From assembly GCA_002436415.1 (NCBI GenBank), contig DJMA01000046.1, forward strand, positions 54,649 through 118,648: a DNA stretch of 64,000 nt, read 5' to 3'. Origin of the DNA: Bdellovibrionaceae bacterium UBA6502. Lineage in GTDB: Bacteria; Bdellovibrionota; Bdellovibrionia; Bdellovibrionales; UBA840. Below the pieces are notes generated by a model. The model did not search any database and was not told the origin of the DNA. It worked only from the letters and a program-made list of their open reading frames with translations. A program made the position numbers and the translations under genes. Positions 1-8,961 of the stretch are shown in pieces. The stretch's first letter is position 1. Each line of letters starts with the position of its first letter.

Positions 1-229
1 CGATAACCAAGCGCTTACCAATTTGAGCACCGGGATGAATCTCAATGCCTGTTATTAAACGCCCTATTTCAGAGAATAATCTAGCTAAGAAGAAAAAGTT
101 GGAGCGATAAAAACCATTAGCAATACGATAGCAAAATATGGCTTTGGGGCCGGGATACAACAATGCCACCTCTAAAATCGATTTAGCGGCTGGATCGTAT
201 TTCATATAGGCTTTTAAAAAATCAATCAT
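1..229 (-). CDS. cysE: Serine O-acetyltransferase, N-terminal part (cut by window edge)
   Basis: Only the first 76 codons are inside the window; the gene runs off position 1. The enzyme family transfers acetyl from acetyl-CoA to L-serine, giving O-acetylserine for cysteine synthesis. The visible part reads MIDFLKAYMKYDPAAKS and ends in GIEIHPGAQIGKRLVI, which is the entry to the left-handed beta-helix (hexapeptide) fold and holds the conserved IHPGAxIG of short CysE/EpsC-type enzymes. The ATG at 229 lies inside the end of the upstream yihY-like gene (8-bp overlap), so the two are translationally close and co-transcribed. The hexapeptide repeats that would confirm the acceptor are outside the window. 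Confidence 0.85.
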   Translation of the reverse strand, partial: MIDFLKAYMKYDPAAKSILEVALLYPGPKAIFCYRIANGFYRSNFFFLARLFSEIGRLITGIEIHPGAQIGKRLVI

Positions 230-1391
230 AGTTTTCCTGATTATAAAAATACTCTCTTTGGCGCGACGCCCAAGATTCTTTGGAAGGGTAATCTACAAGC
301 GAGTATTTTTCAAAGAAAGCTTTTAGGTTTTTAGATCTTTCCCTTCGAACTGGAGCGTAAGCGACCGCTTCCTTGTCCTTGGTTTTTACCTGCATGATTA
401 AATTTTGATCTTCCATCCACACCAGATGACGCAAGAGCTCCTCAGGAGAAACATCAAACTCTTTCACTATCCTTGAAAAGCTCAAGGACTGAGCCTCGGC
501 ACGTTCATTTTGTAAGTGAATTCGTTGTAAAAGGTCTACGAGTAAATAAGGATGATAAGACTCTCCTACATCCCAAGTACCACCGTCAAATTTGTAATGT
601 ACCCAAACGCAAACTTCGGCTCCCATTAAAACCAGGGCCCAAGCAACGTAGAGCCACAACAAGAAGACCGGTAAGACAGCCAAGCTCCCATAAAAACTAT
701 TTCCTAGAGCCACCGCCGCATAATAACTATAAAGTTGTTTGGCTATTTCAAAAACAAATGCCGTTGAGTAACCTACGCTAAAGGCCGCTCTTTTCTTTAC
801 TTTAAAATTTGGAAGTAACCAATAGAGACTTGAAAAAGCCAAACCAGAAAATAGAACTGGTAATATAGTCCCTGATACAAAAGCAAATAAACTACTAAGA
901 GCATCAAAACGTATCATGGTCATTAACTTGGTACTTAGATAAAAGGAAGTTCCCAGTAAAATTGGAGCTAAGGTGATCATTCCCCAATACAGAATCCCTT
1001 TCTTAAATAGAGACCTGGGTTTATGGATTCCCCAAATTCGATTTAAGGTGTTTTCTATTTTAGAAATGGTTAAAATGGATGTCACCGAAAAAGCGATCAA
1101 ACCAAAAACCCCCATGGTTTTGGCGGATACGTTTTCTTTGATTTGCGCTAAATATTCTTTCAAGTTTTCGGCAAAAGACGGAGCTATATTATTGATGATA
1201 TAGGTCTCCATTAAGGATTCAATTTTGTCAAAGCCACCCAAAGCAGAAAAACTAAAGTAAGCCAATGCCAGCATTGGGATAATGGCAAGCACCGAAGAGA
1301 AACTAAGAGCAGCCGCTTGGGACAAGATCTCATTGCGCTGGTTTCTTCGACGCATATAGCGTAAAAATCGAAGCATTTGCTTAGAAGTCAA
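222..1391 (-). CDS. YihY/BrkB family inner-membrane protein
   Basis: A 389-aa polytopic membrane protein of the YihY (UPF0761, formerly 'RNase BN') family, whose biochemical role is not settled. About six hydrophobic segments are visible, near residues 26-54, 92-120, 133-158, 167-195, 204-231 and 237-266. A family-typical stretch, AAALSFSSVLAIIPMLALAY, lies in the first. The last 120 residues are soluble and charged, as in longer family members, and may form a winged-helix-like tail. The gene overlaps the upstream aminotransferase by 11 bp and the downstream cysE by 8 bp, so it sits deep in a long operon. Family assignment is secure; function is unknown. Confidence 0.88.
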   Translation of the reverse strand: MTSKQMLRFLRYMRRRNQRNEILSQAAALSFSSVLAIIPMLALAYFSFSALGGFDKIESLMETYIINNIAPSFAENLKEYLAQIKENVSAKTMGVFGLIAFSVTSILTISKIENTLNRIWGIHKPRSLFKKGILYWGMITLAPILLGTSFYLSTKLMTMIRFDALSSLFAFVSGTILPVLFSGLAFSSLYWLLPNFKVKKRAAFSVGYSTAFVFEIAKQLYSYYAAVALGNSFYGSLAVLPVFLLWLYVAWALVLMGAEVCVWVHYKFDGGTWDVGESYHPYLLVDLLQRIHLQNERAEAQSLSFSRIVKEFDVSPEELLRHLVWMEDQNLIMQVKTKDKEAVAYAPVRRERSKNLKAFFEKYSLVDYPSKESWASRQREYFYNQENYD

Positions 1392-2280
1392 TCGGATGAT
1401 CCTTTTTGGCTTTAGCGCAATAGTCTTTTACATAGTCCTTGTAAAGCCCCGCCAATCGCTTGCTAATCTCTCCACCACCCGCTTGGTAACTGTTTTTACC
1501 AATCTTAATTACCGGCATCACCTCTTTAGTACTAGAACTTACAAAAACCTCATCAGCCTTTAATAGTTCTTCTACACTAAACACTCTTTTTTCAAGTTGT
1601 AAATTGTGAGTTTCACATAGCTCTAAAAGGATCTTGCGAGTGATTCCTTGTAAAATGTCAAAGTCATCTGGTTGTGTATAAATGACGTTATCTTTCACCA
1701 TAAAAACATTGAAAGTAGAACCTTCAGCAACCATTCCTTCTTTGGTTAACATGATACAGTCATCGAAGTCTTCATCCGTTTCAAGGAGGCCAAGAATATT
1801 ATTTAAATAGTTTCCAGATTTAATATTTGGATCCATCGCATCTTTAGAATTCCTTAGAGTCTTGCAAATACCTAAAGAAATTCCTTGTTCATAATACTTT
1901 GAATCCCAGTTTTTGAGTTTGTGTAAATACATTACATAATTTGCAGAACTAGTGTTTTGGGGTTTGATACTTACTTGTTTAAAGGCACAGGTACCTCTTG
2001 ATACTTGCAAACGGATGTAAACATCCTCTTCCCCACCTTCTTTTGCCAAAGCATACATTTCTTCTATGATTTGCTGGTCAGTTTTTCCTAAATCCAATTG
2101 GATGCTTTCAGCAGACCTACGCAATCTAGCGATATGCTCTTCAATCATGAAAAAAACTTTGCCATAAGATCGAGTTACTTCATAAATGGCATCACCAAAT
2201 AAAAAACCTCTGTCATAAACAGAAATTTTCGCATCTTGTGGTTTACTAATCACAGAGTTTACGGATACTAATTCTTGCAT
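1381..2280 (-). CDS. Class IV PLP-dependent aminotransferase (BCAT / D-amino acid aminotransferase type)
   Basis: A 299-aa fold-type IV aminotransferase. The catalytic lysine is K154 in DPNIKSGNYLNNIL. The PLP-contacting region EGSTFNVF (186-193) and the phosphate loop ILQGITR (209-215) are present, and the N-terminal DRGFLFGDAIYE is typical of the family. Substrate specificity cannot be read from these motifs: branched-chain aminotransferase, D-amino acid aminotransferase and aminodeoxychorismate lyase share them. The YDRGFLFGDAIYEV block resembles BCAT/DAAT enzymes more than PabC. It sits in an operon with alanine racemase four genes upstream, which would fit a D-amino acid role, but that is only an inference. 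It begins 2 bp downstream of a lipoprotein stop. Confidence 0.85.
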   Translation of the reverse strand: MQELVSVNSVISKPQDAKISVYDRGFLFGDAIYEVTRSYGKVFFMIEEHIARLRRSAESIQLDLGKTDQQIIEEMYALAKEGGEEDVYIRLQVSRGTCAFKQVSIKPQNTSSANYVMYLHKLKNWDSKYYEQGISLGICKTLRNSKDAMDPNIKSGNYLNNILGLLETDEDFDDCIMLTKEGMVAEGSTFNVFMVKDNVIYTQPDDFDILQGITRKILLELCETHNLQLEKRVFSVEELLKADEVFVSSSTKEVMPVIKIGKNSYQAGGGEISKRLAGLYKDYVKDYCAKAKKDHPIDF

Positions 2281-2282
2281 TT

Positions 2283-2990
2283 TTACTTCCTACATAGAAA
2301 TTTCTCAAAACGAGAGTCGGTAACAACTAAGCTTGAAAAATACAGAGTTTCTGCATCAACGGCAACAAAAACAAAGGTTCCAGCTAATAAACTTAGGTGC
2401 CTTCCACCTTTGGCGCTCACTAAAATCCCACCTTTTTTCTGGCTTTCAATAAAAAACTTGGTGATATCACGGAATTCGTTACAGCCGCCGCCTAAAATCT
2501 CATTACCGATTTTTAGTCTTTTTACGTTTGATAAATGAAAAACTCGAAATGCTTTAGACGTTCCATCGTCCCCTATGCTCAATGGAGACAGCTGAATGTC
2601 GAGATAAAAGCTACCAAACTTAGTTTCGCTTAAATAGTCTTTAAGATCCAAGAGGTTCCCTGAGCTCCCTAAATTTAGGGCGTAGTTATAACCAGCCAAT
2701 GCACCTGGGGTTTTCTCCTTTAAAAATACTGTGGTTTCAAAAACCTTCTTGGGAGCCTCTAGTTTTGTTTTTTCTCTATCTAATTTTTCGGAGTATTCAT
2801 CGATTTTCAATCCCTTTGAATACTGATCCTCTACCATTTCCCATAGCCTGGAAGGAACTTCTGGATTGGTAACAGACGCTCTTAAGTCTGCTTTTGTGTA
2901 TTCGATCACTTCTTGTGGTTCATCATCACCAAATAGACAAGAACTAAGAAAAACTGGAAATAAGAGAAATACCCAAGAAGTACTTCTCAT
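2283..2990 (-). CDS. Predicted lipoprotein of unknown function
   Basis: A 235-aa protein with a lipoprotein signal peptide: a short R-containing n-region, a hydrophobic core WVFLLFPVF and lipobox LSSC with the lipidated Cys at 18. An acidic D-D-E-P follows, which suits an outer-membrane or periplasmic-facing lipoprotein. I recognise no domain. The start codon overlaps the end of the upstream zinc-ribbon/TPR gene by 4 bp (ATGA type), indicating translational coupling and probably a shared role in the envelope. The C-terminal part contains glycine-rich stretches (GGGCNEF) and a final Cys near the C-terminus. Confidence 0.75.
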   Translation of the reverse strand: MRSTSWVFLLFPVFLSSCLFGDDEPQEVIEYTKADLRASVTNPEVPSRLWEMVEDQYSKGLKIDEYSEKLDREKTKLEAPKKVFETTVFLKEKTPGALAGYNYALNLGSSGNLLDLKDYLSETKFGSFYLDIQLSPLSIGDDGTSKAFRVFHLSNVKRLKIGNEILGGGCNEFRDITKFFIESQKKGGILVSAKGGRHLSLLAGTFVFVAVDAETLYFSSLVVTDSRFEKFLCRK

Positions 2991-4897
2991 AAGAACCTTT
3001 CTTCCATTTCGATAAATGGAATATACCTCGGAGCAATGGCGATAGCTCTTTGAAACAGCCTTTTAGACTCTTCTTTTAAACCTAACTTCTCGTTCACCTT
3101 TATTAAACGCTCTAGACTATAGACATCGTTTGCATCAAGTTGACTGAGACGAATTAAAATTTGCTGGGCACACTTTAAATTATTAGCCTGCAGACACTGG
3201 TCTGCAAGCATACTCAAGCGAAATGGGCTAGCAGACTCTATGCTTATAGGGTCCAATGGCAAACTCACTTCTAGATTTTGATTGTCAAAAAACTTGATCC
3301 AATCTTGTAACAATTGATTTTTAGGATTTATTTTAGATGCGTCGATCATTAACTGTTTTCCACGAGCACGATCATTGGTTTTATAAGCAGTTAATGAACG
3401 TAATGCCAACAACATGGCCTGATCGTTTAGCTCTAAATTTCGAGCAACAGTATCCAACATATTCCAACGATCCGCATAAGGGATCAACTCTTCATTTTGA
3501 ATAAATTTATTCGTGTAATCAGGGTTTTGGTTTAGAGCTTTTGCCAATAATTCCATGGCCTCCATCTCCTTCCCTGCCTTTTGGTACATTACACCGAGTA
3601 AGATGTAGAAACTGGGAGCTGCATCTAACATTTGTGCAATGTCATTTTTAAATTCTCTCAAACGAGTAAAGCTCATTTGCTTGTTTGATTTCAAATAAGC
3701 AAACAACTCCGAAATTGCGCGATTGGAATTTAACTCCTCTAATTTAACTCTGTCTGGAACTAAACGAATGGCCTTATCAACATTGCCAGCCAATGCCTCT
3801 AGATAGGAGAGATTAATATTAAGCTTATTGTCGTCTGAAAACTTTCCTGATTTTTGCGCCAAAATTTGATGAGCCTTCGCACTTGCCGATTTCAAAAACT
3901 CAATTCGACTTCCCAACAAAGTTTTTTGCAAATCAAACTCTGGCTCATTCATTTTTTTATAATTCAACTCAGCACTAAATACATCATCGGTTGCAAGATA
4001 GCTTTGGATCAACCAAGCCAATTCCTGTGTAGATAACTTGAAACCATTCACTTCAAGGCGAGTAGCGATCTCTTGAAAAGCAAAATACTTACCACTTTTA
4101 AAAAGTTTTTCTAACTGCTCACGAGAAGTTTCTTCATCAAAATTATCTTGTACAATATTTTCTAAACTTTGTGGCTTATTTTTATAAACATAAGCTCCAC
4201 CCAAAACTGCGGCCAAGACAATAATTGCAGGTAGCAATCTCGTTTTAACAAAGATTCCAAAGGCCGAGTTCTCCGTCATGCTTTGTAGTTTTCTCGGGGT
4301 CACGTCAATGATATCATCGGGCTTTTTACGATTACCATGTCCTGGATCGGTGGCAAAATTTACGCTTCGAATACTTTGAGTGATATCTTTTGTCTCTTGG
4401 TCATGACGATTCGTAAGCGTTTGTACTTCTTTAAGGACTCCAGAAAACTCTTCTAAGTCTCTTACATATTTCCAAAAGCCTCTGGTCTTACAAAGCTCAT
4501 CCAATGAACTGATCTCACGGTTTTCGATTCCCATGATGATCCTACTCTCACTAAATGGACCTGTTATTTTTAAACTTGTTTTTAAAAGCCAAGTCTTCGC
4601 CTCAGCCAATTGAACATTAATTGGTATCTCTAAGTTTTTTTGAAAAAAGAAAACACAGGGCTTACATACATAGCCATGATCAGAGCTAACAGCCTCATCC
4701 CCTGTGATCATTTGGCGACTACAAACCGCACATTTTGAGTTTCGGTCAATTTCTTTTAGGCCAGAGCGATCAAGACTTTCAATGAGACCAAGGAGGTTCA
4801 TGCCCTCCCCTATACAAAGATAGCACAATGTAGAATCACTTCCATCTAAGTGAGCCTCCATCTCCCGATTACATTTTGAACATCTTTCTGCTACCAT
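2987..4897 (-). CDS. Double zinc-ribbon, GYF_2-like, single-TM, TPR-repeat protein
   Basis: A 636-aa protein with a clear modular layout. Residues 6-28 (C6, C9, C25, C28) and 56-81 (C56, C59, C78, C81) form two CxxC...CxxC zinc ribbons. Residues 112-147, starting TGPFSESRIIMGIENREISS and ending with a W, resemble the GYF_2 module. Residues 221-238 (LLPAIIVLAAVLGGAYVY) form one transmembrane helix. The remaining 390 residues are helical and TPR-like, with paired A/G-Y patterns such as ILLGVMYQKAGKEMEAMELL. Topology would put the zinc ribbons in the cytoplasm and the TPRs in the periplasm. It follows the Mla-type genes by 12 bp, so a link to envelope lipid or protein sorting is plausible but unproven. 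Confidence 0.78.
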   Translation of the reverse strand: MVAERCSKCNREMEAHLDGSDSTLCYLCIGEGMNLLGLIESLDRSGLKEIDRNSKCAVCSRQMITGDEAVSSDHGYVCKPCVFFFQKNLEIPINVQLAEAKTWLLKTSLKITGPFSESRIIMGIENREISSLDELCKTRGFWKYVRDLEEFSGVLKEVQTLTNRHDQETKDITQSIRSVNFATDPGHGNRKKPDDIIDVTPRKLQSMTENSAFGIFVKTRLLPAIIVLAAVLGGAYVYKNKPQSLENIVQDNFDEETSREQLEKLFKSGKYFAFQEIATRLEVNGFKLSTQELAWLIQSYLATDDVFSAELNYKKMNEPEFDLQKTLLGSRIEFLKSASAKAHQILAQKSGKFSDDNKLNINLSYLEALAGNVDKAIRLVPDRVKLEELNSNRAISELFAYLKSNKQMSFTRLREFKNDIAQMLDAAPSFYILLGVMYQKAGKEMEAMELLAKALNQNPDYTNKFIQNEELIPYADRWNMLDTVARNLELNDQAMLLALRSLTAYKTNDRARGKQLMIDASKINPKNQLLQDWIKFFDNQNLEVSLPLDPISIESASPFRLSMLADQCLQANNLKCAQQILIRLSQLDANDVYSLERLIKVNEKLGLKEESKRLFQRAIAIAPRYIPFIEMEERFL

Positions 4898-4909
4898 ATT
4901 ACCTAAACT

Positions 4910-6292
4910 CTAAAATCTTAGCCCTGTCATCAAAAGGTTAATATCATCATTGGTTAAGTATATTCCTCCACCAATGTAGGAAGAAACTCCCGCACCTTGA
5001 TCTAACAAGTCTTCTCCACCACCAACAAAATAGATACCTCTCCAAGGAGTCCACCTTACATAGGAGCGAAGATTGGTTTCTTCAAAATTAAAAATTTCGG
5101 TGGTTAACCTAAATTTATCTTTGTAAAAATAGTAATCTAAACCGACCCCACCAGTGCTTTCTATTATCCCGCCTTTAATTGTAAAATTAAAAAACTTTTT
5201 AGCGTATAAGGCGGTAAATTTAATTTCATTTTGAAAAACATCTGTCACGGTTTCAGTACTAGTTGAGCCACCCGTTTCAGTAGTGGTTACTCTCACCTCT
5301 CTATTACCAGCAGGATCATCCACAATACCTAGCTCATAATAACGATCCAATCCAGGTTGAAGATGAACACTTAAATAGCTTTTAGCACCACCTACTGCAG
5401 AAACATTTGCGGTATGAAAATCAATGGTAGTTCGTAGATTGCTACTAGTACCGATAAATTGATTCACATTTTTTATGGCCGTATTTAACTCAACCACAGT
5501 TTCATCGTCATTGATCAATCGCCCTAAGGTCCCCTCACCGTCATTCACTTTTTGCGTAATCTCTTCAATGTTTTTCATTGAAGTATCCACTCGATCCATA
5601 GCCCGGGTAGCCTTGTACCAAGCCACTCTAAAACCATCCTCAGATGGATCATTAATTAACTCATCAAGAGTGGCTAAAATTCGCTCTGCAGAATCAATCG
5701 AATTGCCTAGCTTATCTTTGTTTTCTCCAGAAATGTCTTTTAGATCTTTTGTGAAACCTTCGATATTACTAACGATACGACCGATGCTTGTAGAATTGTC
5801 TCCTTCTACTGTAGCATCCTTTAAAGCATTAGCGACTTCCTCTAAGGAACCTGTGATTTTCCCTACACTAGACATTAAAGAGGTTAATGAACTACTGTCT
5901 TGAACATTTAATAACTGAGAACCGGTTTGAAGTTTTGGATCTTCCGGGTCATCTGTGACCAATTCAATGTATTTGTCGCCAAGAATTCCGTTTGCACGAA
6001 TCTCCACCCTTGAAGTTGTGGTGATTGGAATTTCATCGTCCAACCTTAACTCCACATAAGCTTTTCCATTTCGCAAGCGGATGTCTTTGATTACGCCGAC
6101 ATTAATCCCTGCCATTTTTACCGATGAATTTTTCAGAAGACCGGCGGCGTCTTTTAACTCAAACCAAATGGTTTTTGAATCCCCTAAATAACCAGGATCT
6201 TCACTGACTTGCATAGACATAACAGCAATCAACACCAACACAGTGGTGACCAAAGCTCCTACTCTAAATTCTGCCGTACTAAAGATGTTCAA
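4910..6292 (-). CDS. mlaD: MCE-domain substrate-binding protein of Mla-type lipid transporter
   Basis: A 460-aa MlaD-like protein. One N-terminal helix (about 11-28) anchors it in the inner membrane. Residues about 40-115 form the MCE domain, with the signature AGLLKNSSVKMAGINVGVI and RANGILGDKYIEL. A helical region follows (about 130-270), then a long C-terminal region (about 290-460) of alternating strands rich in aromatic and Gly residues. Classic MlaD is only about 180 aa, so this is a long form; the C-terminus resembles outer-membrane beta-barrel sequence. In the family, MCE proteins form rings that pass phospholipid between membranes. Its start overlaps the mlaF stop by 4 bp. Confidence 0.85.
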   Translation of the reverse strand: MNIFSTAEFRVGALVTTVLVLIAVMSMQVSEDPGYLGDSKTIWFELKDAAGLLKNSSVKMAGINVGVIKDIRLRNGKAYVELRLDDEIPITTTSRVEIRANGILGDKYIELVTDDPEDPKLQTGSQLLNVQDSSSLTSLMSSVGKITGSLEEVANALKDATVEGDNSTSIGRIVSNIEGFTKDLKDISGENKDKLGNSIDSAERILATLDELINDPSEDGFRVAWYKATRAMDRVDTSMKNIEEITQKVNDGEGTLGRLINDDETVVELNTAIKNVNQFIGTSSNLRTTIDFHTANVSAVGGAKSYLSVHLQPGLDRYYELGIVDDPAGNREVRVTTTETGGSTSTETVTDVFQNEIKFTALYAKKFFNFTIKGGIIESTGGVGLDYYFYKDKFRLTTEIFNFEETNLRSYVRWTPWRGIYFVGGGEDLLDQGAGVSSYIGGGIYLTNDDINLLMTGLRF

Positions 6293-7041
6293 GTCTTTTT
6301 TACTCCCTTTTCAACGAAGCGCTTTACTAAGTCTATATCGGTATTAAAAAAATCTTCCGCAGTCCCTTTTAATAATACCTTGCCTTTGTCCAACATGGCA
6401 ATTTCATCACCTAAACGAAAGGCTGCATGTAGGTCATGTGTGATAACAATTGAGGTAATTCCGGTCCTTGATCTATGGGTCGAAAGTATTAAATCATCCA
6501 CCATTTCCGTCATAATAGGATCTAGTCCAGTGGTTGGCTCGTCATATAAAATAATATCAGGGTCTAGGGCGATGGCTCTAGCTAGACCCACTCGCTTCCT
6601 CATTCCTCCAGAAACTTGTGAAGGCAATTTATTAAAATGCTCTTTTCCTAAGCCCACTTGATCCAATTTGGCCGATGCCAATTCTTTTCTTTCTTTATAG
6701 GACAAATCTTTACGATACTCATTAATGGGAAACATGACATTTTCTAGCGTACTCATATCATCAAACAAAGCGGCATCTTGAAACAACACCCCAAAGTTAC
6801 AACGAAAACTAGACATCTCTGAATCTTGTAAGTCGGCAATGTTTTTACCGAGAATACTAATTACACCTGAGCTTGGCTTATATAAACCCAAAAGATGTTT
6901 TAACAACACACTCTTTCCGGTACCCGAAAATCCAATGATACAGGCGATATTGCCTTTCTCAATTTGCAGGTTCAAACCTTTTAATACGTAGTTTTCACCA
7001 TCAAATGTCTTTTTCAATTCTTGGATCTCTACCGCATTCAT
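6289..7041 (-). CDS. mlaF: ABC transporter ATP-binding protein, Mla-type
   Basis: A 250-aa ATPase with all canonical motifs: Walker A GFSGTGKS (37-44), Q-loop Gln88, signature VSGGMRKR (143-150), Walker B IILYDEPTTGLD (163-174) and switch His202. The signature form SGGMRKRVGLARAIALDPD is characteristic of the MlaF/Ttg2A group that powers phospholipid transport through an MlaE permease and an MCE protein. It overlaps mlaE (4 bp) and the mlaD-like gene (4 bp), so the three subunits are translated as a coupled unit. No MlaB (STAS) or MlaA/MlaC gene is seen nearby. That is common for MCE systems outside Enterobacteria. Confidence 0.93.
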   Translation of the reverse strand: MNAVEIQELKKTFDGENYVLKGLNLQIEKGNIACIIGFSGTGKSVLLKHLLGLYKPSSGVISILGKNIADLQDSEMSSFRCNFGVLFQDAALFDDMSTLENVMFPINEYRKDLSYKERKELASAKLDQVGLGKEHFNKLPSQVSGGMRKRVGLARAIALDPDIILYDEPTTGLDPIMTEMVDDLILSTHRSRTGITSIVITHDLHAAFRLGDEIAMLDKGKVLLKGTAEDFFNTDIDLVKRFVEKGVKKT

Positions 7042-7832
7042 AAACTCGTCCAGCCAAGGTAAATTCTAATCAACTTTGTCAGGAAAAAATCCATGACAAT
7101 AATACTCACCATTGAGATTACCACACCAGCATTGGTGGCGTCACCTACTCCGCGAGCTCCGCCCTTGGCATTGTATCCCTGGTATGTACAAACTGTTCCA
7201 AAAATAAAACCAAAACACGCTGCCTTAAAAAGCCCCTCATTGATATGGCTTGGATCGATCATATTATTAACTTTATCAATAAATAGAGCTTCATCTAAAC
7301 CAAGAAAATGCACTCCCAACAAATAAGAACCCAACATGGCGACAGCATCAAAAATAGCAGTAAGTAAAGGCATACAAATTGTGGCTGCGAAAACCCTCGG
7401 ACTAACCAAATATTGTAAAGGACTAATGCCCATTACATCCAAGGCATCTATTTGCTCGGTAACTCGCATGGTTCCTAGGCGAGCAGCCATTGCCCCACCC
7501 GCTCTAGCTGAAACGATCAAGCCTGTTAAGACTGGGCCAAGTTCACGAAAAATACCAAGCCCCACTGTTGGCCCCACCAAATTCTCCGCATTGATCAAAC
7601 TAAAACCCAAATAGATTTGGAAGGACAAAACCATTCCAGTGAAAAAACCGGTAAGACAAATGATAAACACCGATTTATTGCCAATAAACTCCATATGCTT
7701 AAAAAACTCAGGCCAACGATATGGTGAGCGAAATAGCCATTGCATACTTTGTTTGGTAAATAAAAAATAACTTCCAATATGAGTTAGAGATTGGAAAATA
7801 AAATTATCTTGTAGGTTCTTCTCTACTTTCAT
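7038..7832 (-). CDS. mlaE: MlaE-type permease of phospholipid ABC transporter
   Basis: A 264-aa polytopic protein of the MlaE/YrbE family. The conserved core is visible as ELGPVLTGLIVSARAGGAMA followed by ARLGTMRVTEQIDALDVMGI, the coupling segment that contacts the ATPase. Five to six hydrophobic segments are present. The N-terminal amphipathic helix (about residues 1-45) is family-typical and lies along the membrane. The ATG start lies 29 bp inside the alr gene, so translation is likely coupled to alr. Together with mlaF and the long MCE protein it forms a complete inner-membrane importer/exporter of lipids; the direction of transport cannot be told from sequence. Confidence 0.92.
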   Translation of the reverse strand: MKVEKNLQDNFIFQSLTHIGSYFLFTKQSMQWLFRSPYRWPEFFKHMEFIGNKSVFIICLTGFFTGMVLSFQIYLGFSLINAENLVGPTVGLGIFRELGPVLTGLIVSARAGGAMAARLGTMRVTEQIDALDVMGISPLQYLVSPRVFAATICMPLLTAIFDAVAMLGSYLLGVHFLGLDEALFIDKVNNMIDPSHINEGLFKAACFGFIFGTVCTYQGYNAKGGARGVGDATNAGVVISMVSIIVMDFFLTKLIRIYLGWTSL

Positions 7833-8946
7833 CTTCCTTATACTGCCTATTCACTCTTGATGCTATGGAAGTTAAAATCTCGTAAGGGATGGTTGAAGCT
7901 AAACTCGCCACCTCCTCAACACTTATTATTTTATCAGCTTGTTGACCAAAGATCACAACTTGTTGCCCCTCTTTAACTTGGTCCCTGACCTTGGTCAGAT
8001 CCACCATACAATAATCCATACAAATATTGCCTACTTGTGGTACTCGCTGCCCGGCAACCAAAAACGATACCTTGTTTGATAGGCAACGTTTTAATCCATC
8101 CGCATAACCAATCTGCACAACACCAATCAAAGAATCTCTTTCTGCTGTCCAAGTTGATGAATAAGAAACACTTTCCCCAGCTTTAATTTCTTGAAAACTC
8201 AACAAGCAAGATTCAAGTTGCATAACTGGCTTTAAATTACATGTAACTGGAAATGAGGTTTCAGGACGGCAACCATAGGAAGCGATCCCAGGTCGTATCC
8301 ACTGAAAATATTCGTCAGTATGAATCGGTGGATCATTTAATAAGGCAGGAGCGCTTTTATAAATATGAAGTTGTTTGTTGGCTAATTTGGGAAATGCACG
8401 CAAAAACTCTTTAAACTCATGAAGCTGACGACTACAAGCGCCCTTTTCATCTCTGTAGGCATTTCCATCCAACATATGAGTGGCCAAACCTTCCACTCGC
8501 CCCTCAAAACCTTCAAGCTTTTGCAATAGCAGGTCTTTTTGATTTAGACGAAAGCCAAATCGATTCATTCCGGTATTAAACTTTAAGTGAAATTTTTTAT
8601 CTGAACTGGAATTCGATAAAAAATGATCCAAACTTGAAAAATCACCAATGACTGGTGTCACCGACAATTTTTCTAAATCAGCAATACTTTCTTTCCATAA
8701 ATTTGAAAACAACCAAAGTGGCGCCTTTACACCAGAAACTCGTAATTCGGCGGCCTCTTCTAAGGATATAATTCCAAAGCTATCTACCACTTCTTCGCAG
8801 GCCTTCGCCACCTCAACAAGCCCATGACCATAAGCATTGGCTTTGATCATGAAGCAAACTTTTTCAGAATGAGAATGTTTTTTAATTTCCCTCAAATTTG
8901 AGCGAAGATTCGACAAATTAATAGTGGCAGTGGTTCGGCGATGCAT
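7804..8946 (-). CDS. alr: Alanine racemase
   Basis: A 380-aa fold-type III PLP enzyme that interconverts L- and D-alanine for peptidoglycan. The PLP lysine is K35 in MIKANAYGHG and the second catalytic base is Y261 in SVSYSSTWTA. The substrate-binding NTGMNRFG (123-130), RPGIASYG and VGNICMDYCMVDLT are all in place, and length is normal for the family. The gene lies 15 bp downstream of the GGDEF response regulator and overlaps mlaE by 29 bp. Its D-Ala product feeds the ddl enzyme encoded at the far end of this window. Confidence 0.95.
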   Translation of the reverse strand: MHRRTTATINLSNLRSNLREIKKHSHSEKVCFMIKANAYGHGLVEVAKACEEVVDSFGIISLEEAAELRVSGVKAPLWLFSNLWKESIADLEKLSVTPVIGDFSSLDHFLSNSSSDKKFHLKFNTGMNRFGFRLNQKDLLLQKLEGFEGRVEGLATHMLDGNAYRDEKGACSRQLHEFKEFLRAFPKLANKQLHIYKSAPALLNDPPIHTDEYFQWIRPGIASYGCRPETSFPVTCNLKPVMQLESCLLSFQEIKAGESVSYSSTWTAERDSLIGVVQIGYADGLKRCLSNKVSFLVAGQRVPQVGNICMDYCMVDLTKVRDQVKEGQQVVIFGQQADKIISVEEVASLASTIPYEILTSIASRVNRQYKEDESREEPTR

Positions 8947-8961
8947 TCAATCCTTTTTCGT

